Assembly: GCA_031292525.1 (NCBI GenBank)
Contig: JARLGY010000018.1
Location: 343,597-407,596 of the forward strand
Reading direction: 5' to 3'
DNA: 64,000 nucleotides
From: Flavipsychrobacter sp.
GTDB lineage: Bacteria; Bacteroidota; Bacteroidia; Chitinophagales; Chitinophagaceae
A program made the translations under genes and the position numbers. Shown here piece by piece: positions 53,687-62,111 of the stretch (the stretch's first letter is position 1; every line of letters begins with the position of its first letter). Below the pieces are notes generated by a model. The model worked only from the letters and a program-made list of their open reading frames with translations, searched no databases and had not been told where the DNA came from.

Positions 53687-53797
53687 TACATTAAGTTTTT
53701 GGTTAAATATTATTGAATGTGTTACTACTCCGGGCCCACAGGCACGGGCACTTCGTTTACAAATAAAGTGATAACAATTTTACAGTAACCAGTTATG

Positions 53798-54172
53798 CTA
53801 AATCATATAGAAAGGTGGGGCGCGTTCTGAGATCTGTATTACAGAAGTTTCAGGCGTAATAAAGAGGTAAAAAGAGCATTGGTAATTATCTGCCGGGAAT
53901 ATGTGATCTTGGGTAAAGATATATTGGGTAATTACAAATAGGGATCTTTCCCTCGAAGCTTTTATCCTTCTTGCAATCGGTTTGGTTTTTATGCGTTGGC
54001 CCGCATGTACATAGTTTTCATTCAACTGGTTTAAAACATGGCTATTATAATCATGTTGTACACCTGCCTTATAGGTGGCATAAAGAACTTTAGCATCCGT
54101 CCCAACACTTCCGAGGGAAAGAAAGAGTAACAAAACTCCCAGTTGCAAAAAGATGTTTGTCGATTGTTTCAT
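53798..54172 (-). CDS. Small secreted protein with Arg-x-Pro-Pro C-terminus
   Basis: 124 residues with a signal peptide (MKQSTNIFLQLGVLLLFLSLGS). The mature part has a YNSHVLNQLNENYVHAGQRIKT helix and a C-terminal beta-rich half ending in ISERAPPFYMI. The position and form of the final Arg-Ala-Pro-Pro resemble the Arg-Gly-Pro-Pro end of the protein at 52586, though the rest is hardly alike. Promoter element TATATTTG lies at 54226-54219, just after the previous gene's terminator. No function is known. Confidence 0.5.
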   Translation of the reverse strand: MKQSTNIFLQLGVLLLFLSLGSVGTDAKVLYATYKAGVQHDYNSHVLNQLNENYVHAGQRIKTKPIARRIKASRERSLFVITQYIFTQDHIFPADNYQCSFYLFITPETSVIQISERAPPFYMI

Positions 54173-54224
54173 AAAACAAACATGTTCTCCTCAAATTGCA
54201 CCAAAATCTTGCCACCAACAAATA

Positions 54225-54266
54225 TAAGAGGGCACGTATGTTTATCATAACATACATGCCCTCTTA
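54225..54266 (-). terminator. Terminator of gene at 54297, overlapping next promoter
   Basis: A 16-bp stem with one mismatch (TAAGAGGGCA-c-GTATGT and complement), followed on the reverse strand by TATATTTG (54226-54219), the -7 element for the gene at 53798. Confidence 0.7.
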
Positions 54267-54296
54267 GCAAAGTAACATTCAATTAAATAAATTAGT

Positions 54297-54602
54297 CTAC
54301 AGCCCCTCTATCCACCACCTGCTTTCCTTTATCAGGCTGCGCCATTTCTTTTCTATAGTAGGTACGTTGTGCGTTAGTTGGGCTTGTCTGCCTGGGTGCA
54401 TTGGTGTGGCTTCTGCTTCTTCGTCTATAATAATAAGTTCGTAAATGCCATTTGCAGGGTCATACTTGCCTACTTTAAATTTATCCAGGTTGCCTTTGTC
54501 CAGTACCAGTTCATCTTCAGGTTCGCCCAGGGTGGGGTATCTGTATATCAGGTCGCCGGGCTTCAGCCTGTTCACCTGGTTTTCTTTTTCTATTTTTACC
54601 AT
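54297..54602 (-). CDS. Small cytoplasmic protein of unknown function
   Basis: 101 residues from the ATG at 54602; in-frame ATGs at 54611 and 54620 lie at or before the expected transcription start set by TATATTTG (54627-54620). The sequence has a beta-rich first half (LKPGDLIYRYPTLGEPEDELVLD) and ELIIIDEEAEATPMHPGRQ, with Trp-Trp near the C-terminus. No signal peptide or known motif. It is short, charged and likely soluble. Confidence 0.45.
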   Translation of the reverse strand: MVKIEKENQVNRLKPGDLIYRYPTLGEPEDELVLDKGNLDKFKVGKYDPANGIYELIIIDEEAEATPMHPGRQAQLTHNVPTIEKKWRSLIKESRWWIEGL

Positions 54603-54619
54603 AACCTTCATTATTAGCA

Positions 54620-54657
54620 CAAATATAGCATGGTATAATGGTTTATACCATGCTATA
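54620..54657 (-). promoter_or_regulatory. 15-bp palindrome overlapping a -7 element
   Basis: TATAGCATGGTATAA (54624-54638) and its exact complement (54643-54657) around a 4-nt loop. The reverse-strand TATATTTG (54627-54620) overlaps its end. It may end transcription of the gene at 54681, act as an operator on this promoter, or both. Confidence 0.6.
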
Positions 54658-54680
54658 AAATGCCTTTCGAGGCTTCCTAC

Positions 54681-54941
54681 TTACTCACCCAAAATAAATC
54701 CTTCTGTAAATACATATACCTCCTTGCCTTCCTGCTCTTCTTCCTGCAGGTGTGCATCTATCTTCAGTTGTTCAAAAGCGTTTTCTATTTCAAACTTAGA
54801 GAATGACGGATATTTTTCCTGTAGTTCCCGTACCATTTCTTCTTTTGTGGCTGTAACCGGTGCGGCAGGAGTTTCCACCACTGTTTGCTTGGTGATCACA
54901 ATAGCCCTTATCTTATCGGTCAATGAACCTTGGTTTTCCAT
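54681..54941 (-). CDS. Small acidic protein of unknown function
   Basis: 86 residues. A short N-terminal region (DKIRAIVITKQTVVETPAAPV) is followed by EEMVRELQEKYPSFSKFEIENAFEQLKID, two predicted helices, and an acidic EEEQEGKEVYVF strand. The layout (P-S-F-x-K-x-E-I-E-x-A) resembles small helical DUFs with a winged-helix-like core, but no family can be named with confidence. It is transcribed towards the gene at 54297 and separated from it by a large palindrome. Confidence 0.45.
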   Translation of the reverse strand: MENQGSLTDKIRAIVITKQTVVETPAAPVTATKEEMVRELQEKYPSFSKFEIENAFEQLKIDAHLQEEEQEGKEVYVFTEGFILGE

Positions 54942-55014
54942 AAAATGATTGTTTAAAATGTTGTAAAGCTATTCATATAAAACCCACGCCACCGCAGGTA
55001 TAACCCAAAAGAAA

Positions 55015-55038
55015 AGGCCGGAATATTACATCCGGCCT
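55015..55038 (-). terminator. Terminator of desaturase gene
   Basis: An 8-bp stem AGGCCGGA/TCCGGCCT with an 8-nt loop, followed on the reverse strand by TTTCTTTTGG. Confidence 0.75.
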
Positions 55039-55062
55039 CTTCAATAGTATGAGTTGAGTACT

Positions 55063-56136
55063 CTAATAATTACGTTGTCCCATTTTCTTCAGGTGCGATA
55101 CATGCGATCCTATAGCTGCATACATTTTCGCATGCTCTATGTAAGGAACACCCAGTTCAGCACAAGCCTTCTTAATGATCTGGCTGATTACAGGGTAGTG
55201 GATGTGCGATACTTTAGGGAACAAGTGGTGCTCTATCTGGAAGTTAAGGCCGCCTACGCACCATGTAATAAATTTATTCTTGGTAGCAAAGTTTGCCGTG
55301 GTCTTCAATTGGTGTACTGCCCACTCGTCTTCTATTTTATTTGTAGCAGCCACAACCTGCGGGAAGCTGGTTTCTTCAACCGTATGTGCCAGTTGGAAAA
55401 CGATACTTAAAACAAAACCACCAACGCTGCCATATACCAGGTAGCCTACAAGCCATGGGCCAAAACCGCAGAAATATATAGGTAAAGCCATGTACAGCAC
55501 CACATACAATACTTTAAAACCCCAGAATGTAAAGTGGTCTTTCAACTTCAATTTTTTCAATGGCACGCTGCCTACATGTTTGCTGAAGTATTTTTTATAG
55601 TCGGTATAGAATACCCAGAATATATACAGCAAAGAATACAGGAACCAGAAGTATAGATGTTGGTATTTGTGTGCCTTGTAGTGCTTTTGGGTATCACACA
55701 TACGCAGGAATGGCTTAGCGTCTATATCATCATCTACACCATCAATGTTGGTAAAAGAGTGGTGTACCATGTTGTGTTTCACATTCCACATAAAGCTGCT
55801 TGCACCCAGGCAATCCAGGCTAAAAGCAGCCATGTTATTAATTGTCTGGTTTTTGCTAAAGCTACCATGCGCACCATCGTGCATAATATTGAACCCTATA
55901 CCCGCGGTCAGCAATCCAAGCAACGCACATTCAGGTATAGCAATCCATACTATGGGTGTAAAAAATATAAGGTGAACGTAAACAAATATATAAGATGATA
56001 AAAGGATTGCGGCTTTCCAATACAGTTTACCATTACCGGTTGCTTCAATATTTGCCGACTGAAAGTATTCGTTTACCTGTTTTCTCAATTCATTATGTAC
56101 TGATAATGTTGAAGTTCCAAACTTTGGAGTAGCCAT
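55063..56136 (-). CDS. Membrane fatty acid desaturase (acyl-CoA/acyl-lipid type)
   Basis: 357 residues. The three His boxes are HDGAH (86-90), HNMVHH (121-126) and QIEHHLF (about 300), with the last in the Q-x-x-H-H form of linoleoyl-CoA/delta-6-like and acyl-lipid desaturases. Four membrane segments fit two before box 1 and two between boxes 2 and 3. The di-iron centre they bind inserts a cis double bond into acyl chains, using oxygen and an electron donor. No cytochrome b5 domain is fused at the N-terminus. It is a single-gene unit. Confidence 0.9.
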   Translation of the reverse strand: MATPKFGTSTLSVHNELRKQVNEYFQSANIEATGNGKLYWKAAILLSSYIFVYVHLIFFTPIVWIAIPECALLGLLTAGIGFNIMHDGAHGSFSKNQTINNMAAFSLDCLGASSFMWNVKHNMVHHSFTNIDGVDDDIDAKPFLRMCDTQKHYKAHKYQHLYFWFLYSLLYIFWVFYTDYKKYFSKHVGSVPLKKLKLKDHFTFWGFKVLYVVLYMALPIYFCGFGPWLVGYLVYGSVGGFVLSIVFQLAHTVEETSFPQVVAATNKIEDEWAVHQLKTTANFATKNKFITWCVGGLNFQIEHHLFPKVSHIHYPVISQIIKKACAELGVPYIEHAKMYAAIGSHVSHLKKMGQRNY

Positions 56137-56343
56137 AATTATTCAAAAATTTTAAAAACAGAATATACTGCTTTGGTATAGCACAATATAAGCATAATTG
56201 TGCTGAACGTGCCGCAAAGGTCTTACTTTTTACTTGATACTCAAAGACTGTATTGTAATTTGTTTGACATTTTTTTCTTATTTAATGGTTAAGAAAAACA
56301 AAGCAAAGAAATTAACCATTGGTTTCCACAGGGCATTTGGTCT

Positions 56344-57129
56344 TTATTTTTTGTTGTCCACGGCATGTTTGGAAGGTACATTAAACAATACCGAAGTGGC
56401 CAGTGGCACGGCAAACACAAGTATGGTCAGTATGCTGGTCATCCAGTCGGCCTTTTCATCTGTAAGTATTTTACTTACAAAGGTTTCAGGATAAAAATGC
56501 TCATACAGGCTCATAGATAGTTTAAAGCCCAGTATCCCCAATACCACAAAAGCTGCTTTTTCAAGAAACGGGTACTTTTCCATTAGCACCACAAAAGCGC
56601 TGGCCACCAGCCGCATAGCCAGTATGCCTATAAATACCCCCACCCATACCAATATTATGTTATCGGTAAAGGCAACCGCAGCAAACACATTATCTATAGA
56701 AAATGCCAGGTCCATTACTTCTACCAGCAATACAGTGGCCCAGAACGGTCCTAGCATACCTATTATCTTACGGTATAGGGCGCTTTTTTGCTTGTCGGCT
56801 GCCTCAGCAGTATTGGTGCGTTTCTTGTGCTTTACAAAATAATTGATGAACAGGTATAGCAGGTAAAAGCCTCCCAACGGCTTCAGCCACCATATTTGTA
56901 TCATATATGCTGCAAAAAACAGGCATATACCCCTAAAGATGTAGGCTCCAATTATCCCATAGCTTAGAGCCCTTTTACGATCCTTGCGGTCAAGGTCTAG
57001 CACCATAGTTGCAACTACAGCCGCGTTATCCACGCTCAGTAGGCTTTCTATAAGTATAAGGTTGCAAATAATGGCCAGCGAGTTAAGCGGCTTATCTACT
57101 ATCTGTTGCAGGAGTGTACTGATGTCCAT
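56344..57129 (-). CDS. TerC-family integral membrane protein
   Basis: 261 residues with about seven membrane segments. The two conserved acidic motifs are LLSVDNAAVVA (N-terminal) and MDLAFSIDNVFAA (central), each with the S-x-D-N turn that defines the family. A cytoplasmic Lys-rich loop separates them. TerC/Alx/YkoY proteins export manganese or help metallate exported proteins; some give tellurite resistance. The substrate here is inferred as metal ions. It follows a small cytoplasmic gene by 8 nt and is probably co-transcribed with it. Confidence 0.85.
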   Translation of the reverse strand: MDISTLLQQIVDKPLNSLAIICNLILIESLLSVDNAAVVATMVLDLDRKDRKRALSYGIIGAYIFRGICLFFAAYMIQIWWLKPLGGFYLLYLFINYFVKHKKRTNTAEAADKQKSALYRKIIGMLGPFWATVLLVEVMDLAFSIDNVFAAVAFTDNIILVWVGVFIGILAMRLVASAFVVLMEKYPFLEKAAFVVLGILGFKLSMSLYEHFYPETFVSKILTDEKADWMTSILTILVFAVPLATSVLFNVPSKHAVDNKK

Positions 57130-57137
57130 GGGGTAGG

Positions 57138-57473
57138 CTATAGTTCTTCAAAATATCGTACCATACACTCTTTTAGTATTTGCTCCTGGCCTTTCAGTCC
57201 GGTTTCAGTTACAGGTTTCAGTTCCTGGTAGTGGGGCCAGCCTTCCTCATCGCGCAGCACAAATTCATAGTATCCCAGTTGGCTCAGCAGCTTACATACG
57301 GCTATATGCATCAGGTCTTGCTTTTGTTCTTTGGTAAACTTTCTCGTTTCAGGTATTGCCCCCAGTTCATTTATACCTATTAAAAAGAACATGCCCTCCA
57401 TATCGGGTTTCTTACCAAACCGTTCGGTAAGCAGGTTTGTCACATTCATCCACCGCTCCTCAAAATTATCCAT
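57138..57473 (-). CDS. Small conserved cytoplasmic protein of unknown function
   Basis: 111 residues, no signal. It reads as a helical protein: RWMNVTNLLTERFGKKPDMEGMFFLIGINELG, then KEQKQDLMHIAVCKLLSQLGYYEF and LRDEEGWPHYQEL, ending in a helix KECMVRYFEEL. The pattern Trp-x-x-Tyr-x-Glu-Leu followed by a terminal acidic helix suggests a conserved fold. It is encoded 8 nt before TerC on the same strand and may share its regulation. No function is known. Confidence 0.55.
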   Translation of the reverse strand: MDNFEERWMNVTNLLTERFGKKPDMEGMFFLIGINELGAIPETRKFTKEQKQDLMHIAVCKLLSQLGYYEFVLRDEEGWPHYQELKPVTETGLKGQEQILKECMVRYFEEL

Positions 57474-57647
57474 TATATATCCTGTAGTTTTAAATTTTTT
57501 CAGGTGTAAAGTTACTCATTCAGAATGCTTTTATAGCTAAAGCTTGGGTAATGAAGTAATGAAGTTTTTAAAAAAAGTTAAACTATCAATATAGTTTCTT
57601 CTTTTTAGTATCGAATTTCTATTTTTGATCCATATTGTTTTGTACCT

Positions 57648-58652
57648 ATGGAAATGTCATCATCGGCTGAGATCCGCGAATTAAACGAACGTATTCACCA
57701 GCAGAGCGCTTTTATAGATCTGCTAAAGATGGAGCTAAACAAAGCGGTTGTTGGTCAGCAACACATGGTAGAGCGCCTGCTTATAGGCTTGCTGGCTAAT
57801 GGTCATGTACTGCTCGAGGGCGTACCCGGCCTGGCAAAAACATTGGCCATAAAATCGTTGGCAAATGCTATACACGGCAAGTTTGCCCGCATACAGTTTA
57901 CCCCCGACCTTTTGCCTGCCGACGTGCTGGGTACTATGGTCTACAACCCCCAGGCGCACGAGTTCAACGTGCGTAAGGGCCCCATATTTGCCAACTTCAT
58001 CCTTGCCGATGAAATAAACCGCGCCCCCGCCAAGGTACAGAGTGCATTGCTCGAAGCCATGCAGGAGCGCCAGGTAACCATTGGCGATACCACTTACAAG
58101 CTCGAAGAACCATTCCTCGTGTTGGCTACTCAAAACCCTATAGAACAAGAGGGTACTTATGAGCTGCCAGAGGCGCAGGTAGATAGGTTCATGCTCAAGA
58201 TTATCATTACGTATCCGAAGAAAGAAGAAGAGCGCAATATCATCCGCTTCAACCTCAATCCACAGGGTATGAGCAAAATAAATGCTGTTGTTACACCCCA
58301 GGATATACTGAAAGCCCGCGAACTGGTGCGCGAAGTGTACATGGATGAAAAAATAGAACAGTACATACTGGATATTGTTTTCGCCACCCGCTTCCCTGCC
58401 GATTACAAACTCCAGAAGCTGAAACCACTCATCAGCTACGGAGCATCACCACGTGCCAGCATTAGCTTGGCGCTGGCTGCTAAAGCTTATGCATTCATCA
58501 AACGTCGCGGATATGTAATACCAGAAGACGTGCGTGCTATTTGTCACGATGTAATGCGCCACCGTATCGGCCTTACCTACGAAGCTGAAGCTGAAAATGT
58601 AACCAGCGAAACCATACTGAACGAAATACTGAACGTGGTAGAAGTACCTTGA
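57648..58652 (+). CDS. MoxR-family AAA+ ATPase
   Basis: 334 residues. Walker A GVPGLAKT, Walker B ILADEINRA, the ATQNPIEQEGTYELPEAQVDRFM block (sensor 1 and arginine-finger region) and a C-terminal lid domain with YGASPRASISLALAAKAYA (sensor 2) mark the MoxR subfamily. MoxR ATPases work as chaperones with VWA proteins such as BatB, usually encoded alongside. Here the batB-batC pair lies 48 kb away and no VWA or DUF58 gene is near. A TATTTTTG promoter element is at 57620-57627. Confidence 0.9.
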   Translation: MEMSSSAEIRELNERIHQQSAFIDLLKMELNKAVVGQQHMVERLLIGLLANGHVLLEGVPGLAKTLAIKSLANAIHGKFARIQFTPDLLPADVLGTMVYNPQAHEFNVRKGPIFANFILADEINRAPAKVQSALLEAMQERQVTIGDTTYKLEEPFLVLATQNPIEQEGTYELPEAQVDRFMLKIIITYPKKEEERNIIRFNLNPQGMSKINAVVTPQDILKARELVREVYMDEKIEQYILDIVFATRFPADYKLQKLKPLISYGASPRASISLALAAKAYAFIKRRGYVIPEDVRAICHDVMRHRIGLTYEAEAENVTSETILNEILNVVEVP

Positions 58653-58674
58653 TCTGTATCATTTGAAATATCAC

Positions 58675-58703
58675 AGCCCGGACTGCCTGTCCGGGCTTTT
58701 TTT
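58675..58703 (+). terminator. Terminator of moxR
   Basis: A 9-bp stem AGCCCGGAC/GTCCGGGCT with a 5-nt loop and a T run. Confidence 0.9.
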
Positions 58704-58732
58704 ATCTATATTTGCTACGTCAATTTATATAT

Positions 58733-60004
58733 ATGTTGCCAATACATTTATTCCGGCAGAACAAGGAACTGATACTGGAAGGACTTAAGAAGAAGAATTT
58801 TAAAGAGCCGGAACTGGTTGACCAGATTATTGCTATAGACGAGCGCCGTCGTCAACTACAGGTTGAGAACGATAACATTGCTGGCTTTATCAATAGTGCA
58901 TCAAAAAACATAGGCCAGTTAATGGCGAAAGGCAATAAAGAAGAAGCTGAAGGGCTGAAAGCAGAAGTAGCAGCAAAAAAAGATGCTGCAAAGGATATTG
59001 CGCAACGCCTGGCCGAGCTGGAAACAGAGCAACACGATGCCCTGATAAAACTGCCAAACCTGCCGCATAGCAGTGTGCCATTTGGCAAAACGCCTGAAGA
59101 AAATGAAGTAGTTCGCACAGGTGGTTCCACCCCCGATCTCAGTGCACAAAAACTACCCCATTGGGAGCTGGCTGCTAAGTATGGTCTTATAGACTTTGAA
59201 CTGGGTAACAAACTTACCGGCAGTGGCTTTCCTGTTTATATGGGGCAGGGTGCAAAACTGCAGCGCGCACTCATCAGCTATTTTTTAAGTTACAATATAG
59301 ATGCTGGGTATAAAGAATATTATCCTCCTTACATGGTAAATGAGGCCAGTGCTTATGGCACAGGCCAGTTACCCGACAAAGAAGGGCAGATGTACCATGC
59401 TACTGCCGATAATTTTTACCTCATACCCACTGCCGAAGTTCCGGTAACCAATATATACCGCGATACCATCATTGCCGAGCACGAACTGCCGGTAAAGATG
59501 ACTGCCTACACACCGTGCTTCCGCAGGGAAGCTGGTAGTTATGGTAAAGATGTACGTGGTCTTAACCGCTTGCACCAGTTCGATAAGGTAGAGATAGTAC
59601 AAATAACACAACCCGATAATAGTTACGATGCTCTGGAAGGAATGGTAAAGCATGTAGAGCAGCTCTTGGTGGAGTTAGGATTGGAATATCGCATCCTGAG
59701 GCTTTGCGGCGGCGATATGAGTTTCACTAGTGCGCTTACTTACGACTTTGAAGTATATAGTGCAGCACAGGAACGTTGGCTCGAGGTGAGTTCTGTATCC
59801 AACTTCGAGAATTTCCAGGCCAACCGTATGAAGATACGATACAAGGATGCCGGTGGGAAACCACAGTTGGTGCACTCATTAAATGGTAGCTCACTTGCAT
59901 TACCACGCATAGTAGCCTGCCTGCTCGAAAACCACCAGACACCCGATGGTATTAAGATACCTGCAGCCCTGCAACAATTTTTCGGAAAAGAATTGATCAA
60001 CTAA
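58733..60004 (+). CDS. serS: Seryl-tRNA synthetase
   Basis: 423 residues from the ATG at 58733; the in-frame TTG at 58712 lies inside the -7 element TATATTTG (58707-58714). An N-terminal coiled-coil arm (about 25-100, charged heptads with AEGLKAEVAAKKDAAKD) grips the tRNA. Class II motif 2 (TPCFRREAGSYGKDVRGLNRLHQFDKVE) and motif 3 (HSLNGSSLALPRIVACLLENHQ) are present, with TAEVP in the serine pocket. It charges tRNA-Ser with serine. It is a single-gene or two-gene unit with the DUF4293 gene 27 nt downstream. Confidence 0.95.
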   Translation: MLPIHLFRQNKELILEGLKKKNFKEPELVDQIIAIDERRRQLQVENDNIAGFINSASKNIGQLMAKGNKEEAEGLKAEVAAKKDAAKDIAQRLAELETEQHDALIKLPNLPHSSVPFGKTPEENEVVRTGGSTPDLSAQKLPHWELAAKYGLIDFELGNKLTGSGFPVYMGQGAKLQRALISYFLSYNIDAGYKEYYPPYMVNEASAYGTGQLPDKEGQMYHATADNFYLIPTAEVPVTNIYRDTIIAEHELPVKMTAYTPCFRREAGSYGKDVRGLNRLHQFDKVEIVQITQPDNSYDALEGMVKHVEQLLVELGLEYRILRLCGGDMSFTSALTYDFEVYSAAQERWLEVSSVSNFENFQANRMKIRYKDAGGKPQLVHSLNGSSLALPRIVACLLENHQTPDGIKIPAALQQFFGKELIN

Positions 60005-60031
60005 CAATTGTAAAAACCTAAAAGACATTTT

Positions 60032-60469
60032 ATGATACAACGTATACAATCGGTTTGGCTGCTAATAGCCGCATTACTTACTGTCGGTCTCTTTGCTTTC
60101 GATATGTACCATGCACATATTCTTGTAAATGGCGTGGACACATTAGTAGAGATAAAAGTGAACAATGATTATTTACAATTACTGCTTGCTTTGATCATTA
60201 CTTTATTGCCCTTCGCAGCAATTTTTATGTTCAAGAACCGCAAGCGCCAGCAAAATCTTATTATGCTTACTCTTGTGCTCACCTTGGGTTTCCTGGCCTA
60301 CATGGTTATAAAAGTCACAAACCTCAATAACCAGGTACCTCAGCCCACTAAGGGCTCCTATTGGATAGGCGCTGTACTTCCCGTTATATCCATGGTGTTT
60401 CTTATCATGGCCAACAACGGAATAAAGAAAGACCAGAAATTAGTAAAATCTTTAGACAGGCTGCGATAA
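60032..60469 (+). CDS. DUF4293 membrane protein
   Basis: 145 residues with four membrane segments: IQSVWLLIAALLTVGLFAFD, YLQLLLALIITLLPFAAIFMF, NLIMLTLVLTLGFLAYMV, and GAVLPVISMVFLIMA. The beginning MIQRIQSVWLL and the end ANNGIKKDQKLVKSLDRLR are hallmarks of this Bacteroidota-specific family, whose function is not known. The stop codon lies in the loop of the terminator shared with the convergent TfoX-like gene. It follows serS closely. Confidence 0.85.
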   Translation: MIQRIQSVWLLIAALLTVGLFAFDMYHAHILVNGVDTLVEIKVNNDYLQLLLALIITLLPFAAIFMFKNRKRQQNLIMLTLVLTLGFLAYMVIKVTNLNNQVPQPTKGSYWIGAVLPVISMVFLIMANNGIKKDQKLVKSLDRLR

Positions 60470-60487
60470 ATCGCAGCCTTTATTTTT
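60458..60487. terminator. Terminator shared by convergent genes
   Basis: AGGCTGCGAT/ATCGCAGCCT (60458-60479) with a short loop that includes part of the DUF4293 stop, followed by TTATTTTTTC. Confidence 0.75.
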
Positions 60488-60824
60488 TCTTCTTGGGGGC
60501 AGCTTTGGCTTCTTTATTAAACTCCAGCGCCAGCCCCACCCAGTGTTGCAGTTTAGTCGTAGTGTTCAGTACATCTTCGCTCACATACATAAAGCCTCTC
60601 ATCACCTTACCCCCATGCACCATCGGTTCGCAGCCGGGTTGTTCTATTACTTCTTCAAAATTGGTGGGCGATATGCGTACCATTATCCTGTCCTTGCCTA
60701 CACTCACGCACATTTTCCCGTTCACCATAAAGGTTACACCGCTAAACATTACCTTTTCTTCCACATCATGGTTTGTTGCTGCTATCAGTTCCCTTACCCG
60801 GGCTGCAAGTGCTTCATTGTACAT
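60480..60824 (-). CDS. TfoX N-terminal domain protein
   Basis: 114 residues. The pattern EEKVMFSGVTFMVNGKMCVSVGKDRIMVRISP is the TfoX/Sxy N-terminal domain core (K-x-M-F-G-G-x-x-F-M-x-x-G-x-M), and EPMVHGGKVMRGFMYVSEDVL follows as usual. The C-terminal TfoX domain is absent and the tail is a short Lys-rich stretch (APKKKK). In proteobacteria TfoX activates competence genes; single-domain versions like this have no established role. It is convergent with DUF4293. Confidence 0.8.
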   Translation of the reverse strand: MYNEALAARVRELIAATNHDVEEKVMFSGVTFMVNGKMCVSVGKDRIMVRISPTNFEEVIEQPGCEPMVHGGKVMRGFMYVSEDVLNTTTKLQHWVGLALEFNKEAKAAPKKKK

Positions 60825-60841
60825 AAGTGCAGTTTTTAAAG

Positions 60842-61594
60842 CTATTCGTAGCGGCTATCCTTTTTCTTCCAGAATATTATTTCTTTACCCAGCAGGTAGT
60901 GCAGCGTAATGTAGAAGGTAGGTATAATGGCATGTCCACTCAGGTAGGTGCTATATGCTACCGTTTTCTGTAGGTTATAGTCTTCAACCGTTAGGTGGTA
61001 GTAGTTATCGTTTTGCAGGAAAATGATGTACTGAAAGTTTAGCCCCAGGCTCATATACAGCTTTTGGTTCACCGCATCTCCGTACACATACTCCATACCC
61101 AATCCTATAGATGGGAATATTTTAGTAATGTTAGATACAGAATCTATATTTATATTGCTCGCCTCACCTCCTTTACCCGCTAGTGCAGCACCCGCTCTGG
61201 CGTAATCCATAAAGCCAATACCACCAATAATGTACAAAGAGTTTTGATTATTGAAGGTGATCACATAATTACCATTCAGCATCACATTTTGATAGTTGAA
61301 ATTTTCGCACGCTACATTGGTGCCTATCTGTTGCAGGGGTAGCCGGGTACGGCCAAAAGTATAGTTAAGGGTGGGGAAGAACTGTGTGCCTTGTGGCTTG
61401 TAGCTTACGCCCAGCCTTACACCAAAACTGATCTGCCCATAGTTAAGGCGCTGGTTATACTTGTTAAACATCAGCGGGTAGCTCATATCTATACCAGAAG
61501 ATACCTCAACCTGTGCATTACATACAGGCAATGCTGTTATCATCATTATTAAAGCGAGCAGCCAAAGCCTTAAATTTTTTTTTCTTGTCCTCAT
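60842..61594 (-). CDS. Outer-membrane beta-barrel protein
   Basis: 250 residues with a signal peptide (to about residue 27, ending PVCNAQ). The mature part shows alternating strands with aromatic girdles: GVRLGVSYKPQGTQFFPTLNYTFG, NVMLNGNYVITFNN, LYIIGGIGFMDYARAG, MSLGLNFQYIIFL and TFYITLHYLLGK. This fits an 8- to 10-stranded PorT/OmpX-like barrel. The last residues (IIFWKKKDSRYE) form a basic tail in the periplasm or at the surface. It begins 17 nt after the TfoX-like gene start on the same strand, so the two may be co-transcribed. Confidence 0.65.
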   Translation of the reverse strand: MRTRKKNLRLWLLALIMMITALPVCNAQVEVSSGIDMSYPLMFNKYNQRLNYGQISFGVRLGVSYKPQGTQFFPTLNYTFGRTRLPLQQIGTNVACENFNYQNVMLNGNYVITFNNQNSLYIIGGIGFMDYARAGAALAGKGGEASNINIDSVSNITKIFPSIGLGMEYVYGDAVNQKLYMSLGLNFQYIIFLQNDNYYHLTVEDYNLQKTVAYSTYLSGHAIIPTFYITLHYLLGKEIIFWKKKDSRYE

Positions 61595-61709
61595 TGGGTC
61601 TGGTTTGCTGAAACAAGGGCAAACTTAGTACTAATAACACATTTTGGGACAAAGAAAGTATGTCGCCAAAGCTATTAGCGGCAAAAAATAAACGTAAAGG
61701 CCATATATT

Positions 61710-61913
61710 TTAAATATTATAGGTATGCATGTAGTAGTTAATGAGTTTATTAATGTATTCTTCTACTTCTTTAGTAGAATTGCCTACAATGGCAATAACT
61801 TCTTTCAGCAACTCTTCAGTAACACCAAAATAGTTTGTCCAGTAATCTAAAAGCTGTGGTTGTGAGAGGTCAACGATAGCGTTATCGATAGAAATTTTTT
61901 GCATCGTCATCAC
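61710..61913 (-). CDS. Short DUF3606-like protein
   Basis: 67 residues. The pattern I-x-L-S-Q-P-x-L-x-x-Y-W-T-x-x-F-G-V-T-E-E-L-L-K-E-x-I-x-x-V-G-N-S-x-x-x-V-E-x-Y-I matches the compact helical DUF3606 motif (D/E-x-x-Y-W-x-x-x-x-G-V-x-x-x-x-L-x-x-A-V-x-x-V-G). No signal, no catalytic residues. Proteins of this kind are small, mostly soluble and of unknown role. Start at the first ATG (61913); a second ATG two codons later is equally possible. Confidence 0.6.
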   Translation of the reverse strand: MMTMQKISIDNAIVDLSQPQLLDYWTNYFGVTEELLKEVIAIVGNSTKEVEEYINKLINYYMHTYNI

Positions 61914-62111
61914 TTCTTAGTTTCTGTAGGTTTTCTTTATATTTTTTTGTTATTGATTAGTTAATACAGGTGAAATTACAGCACTGAGATCAAAAAAAGA
62001 GTTATTTGGGTAATTTATTGTAAAAAATTACAATAGATTGCGGCTAAGGGATTTACACATTGTCATCCTGGCATATTGGAGACATTATAGTATTTATTTA
62101 TTAAATGTGCG

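Noticed and set aside
56284..56320. AATGGTTAA/TTAACCATT inverted repeat after TerC
   Set aside because: A 9-bp stem with a 19-nt loop and no T run on the reverse strand; too weak to call a terminator.
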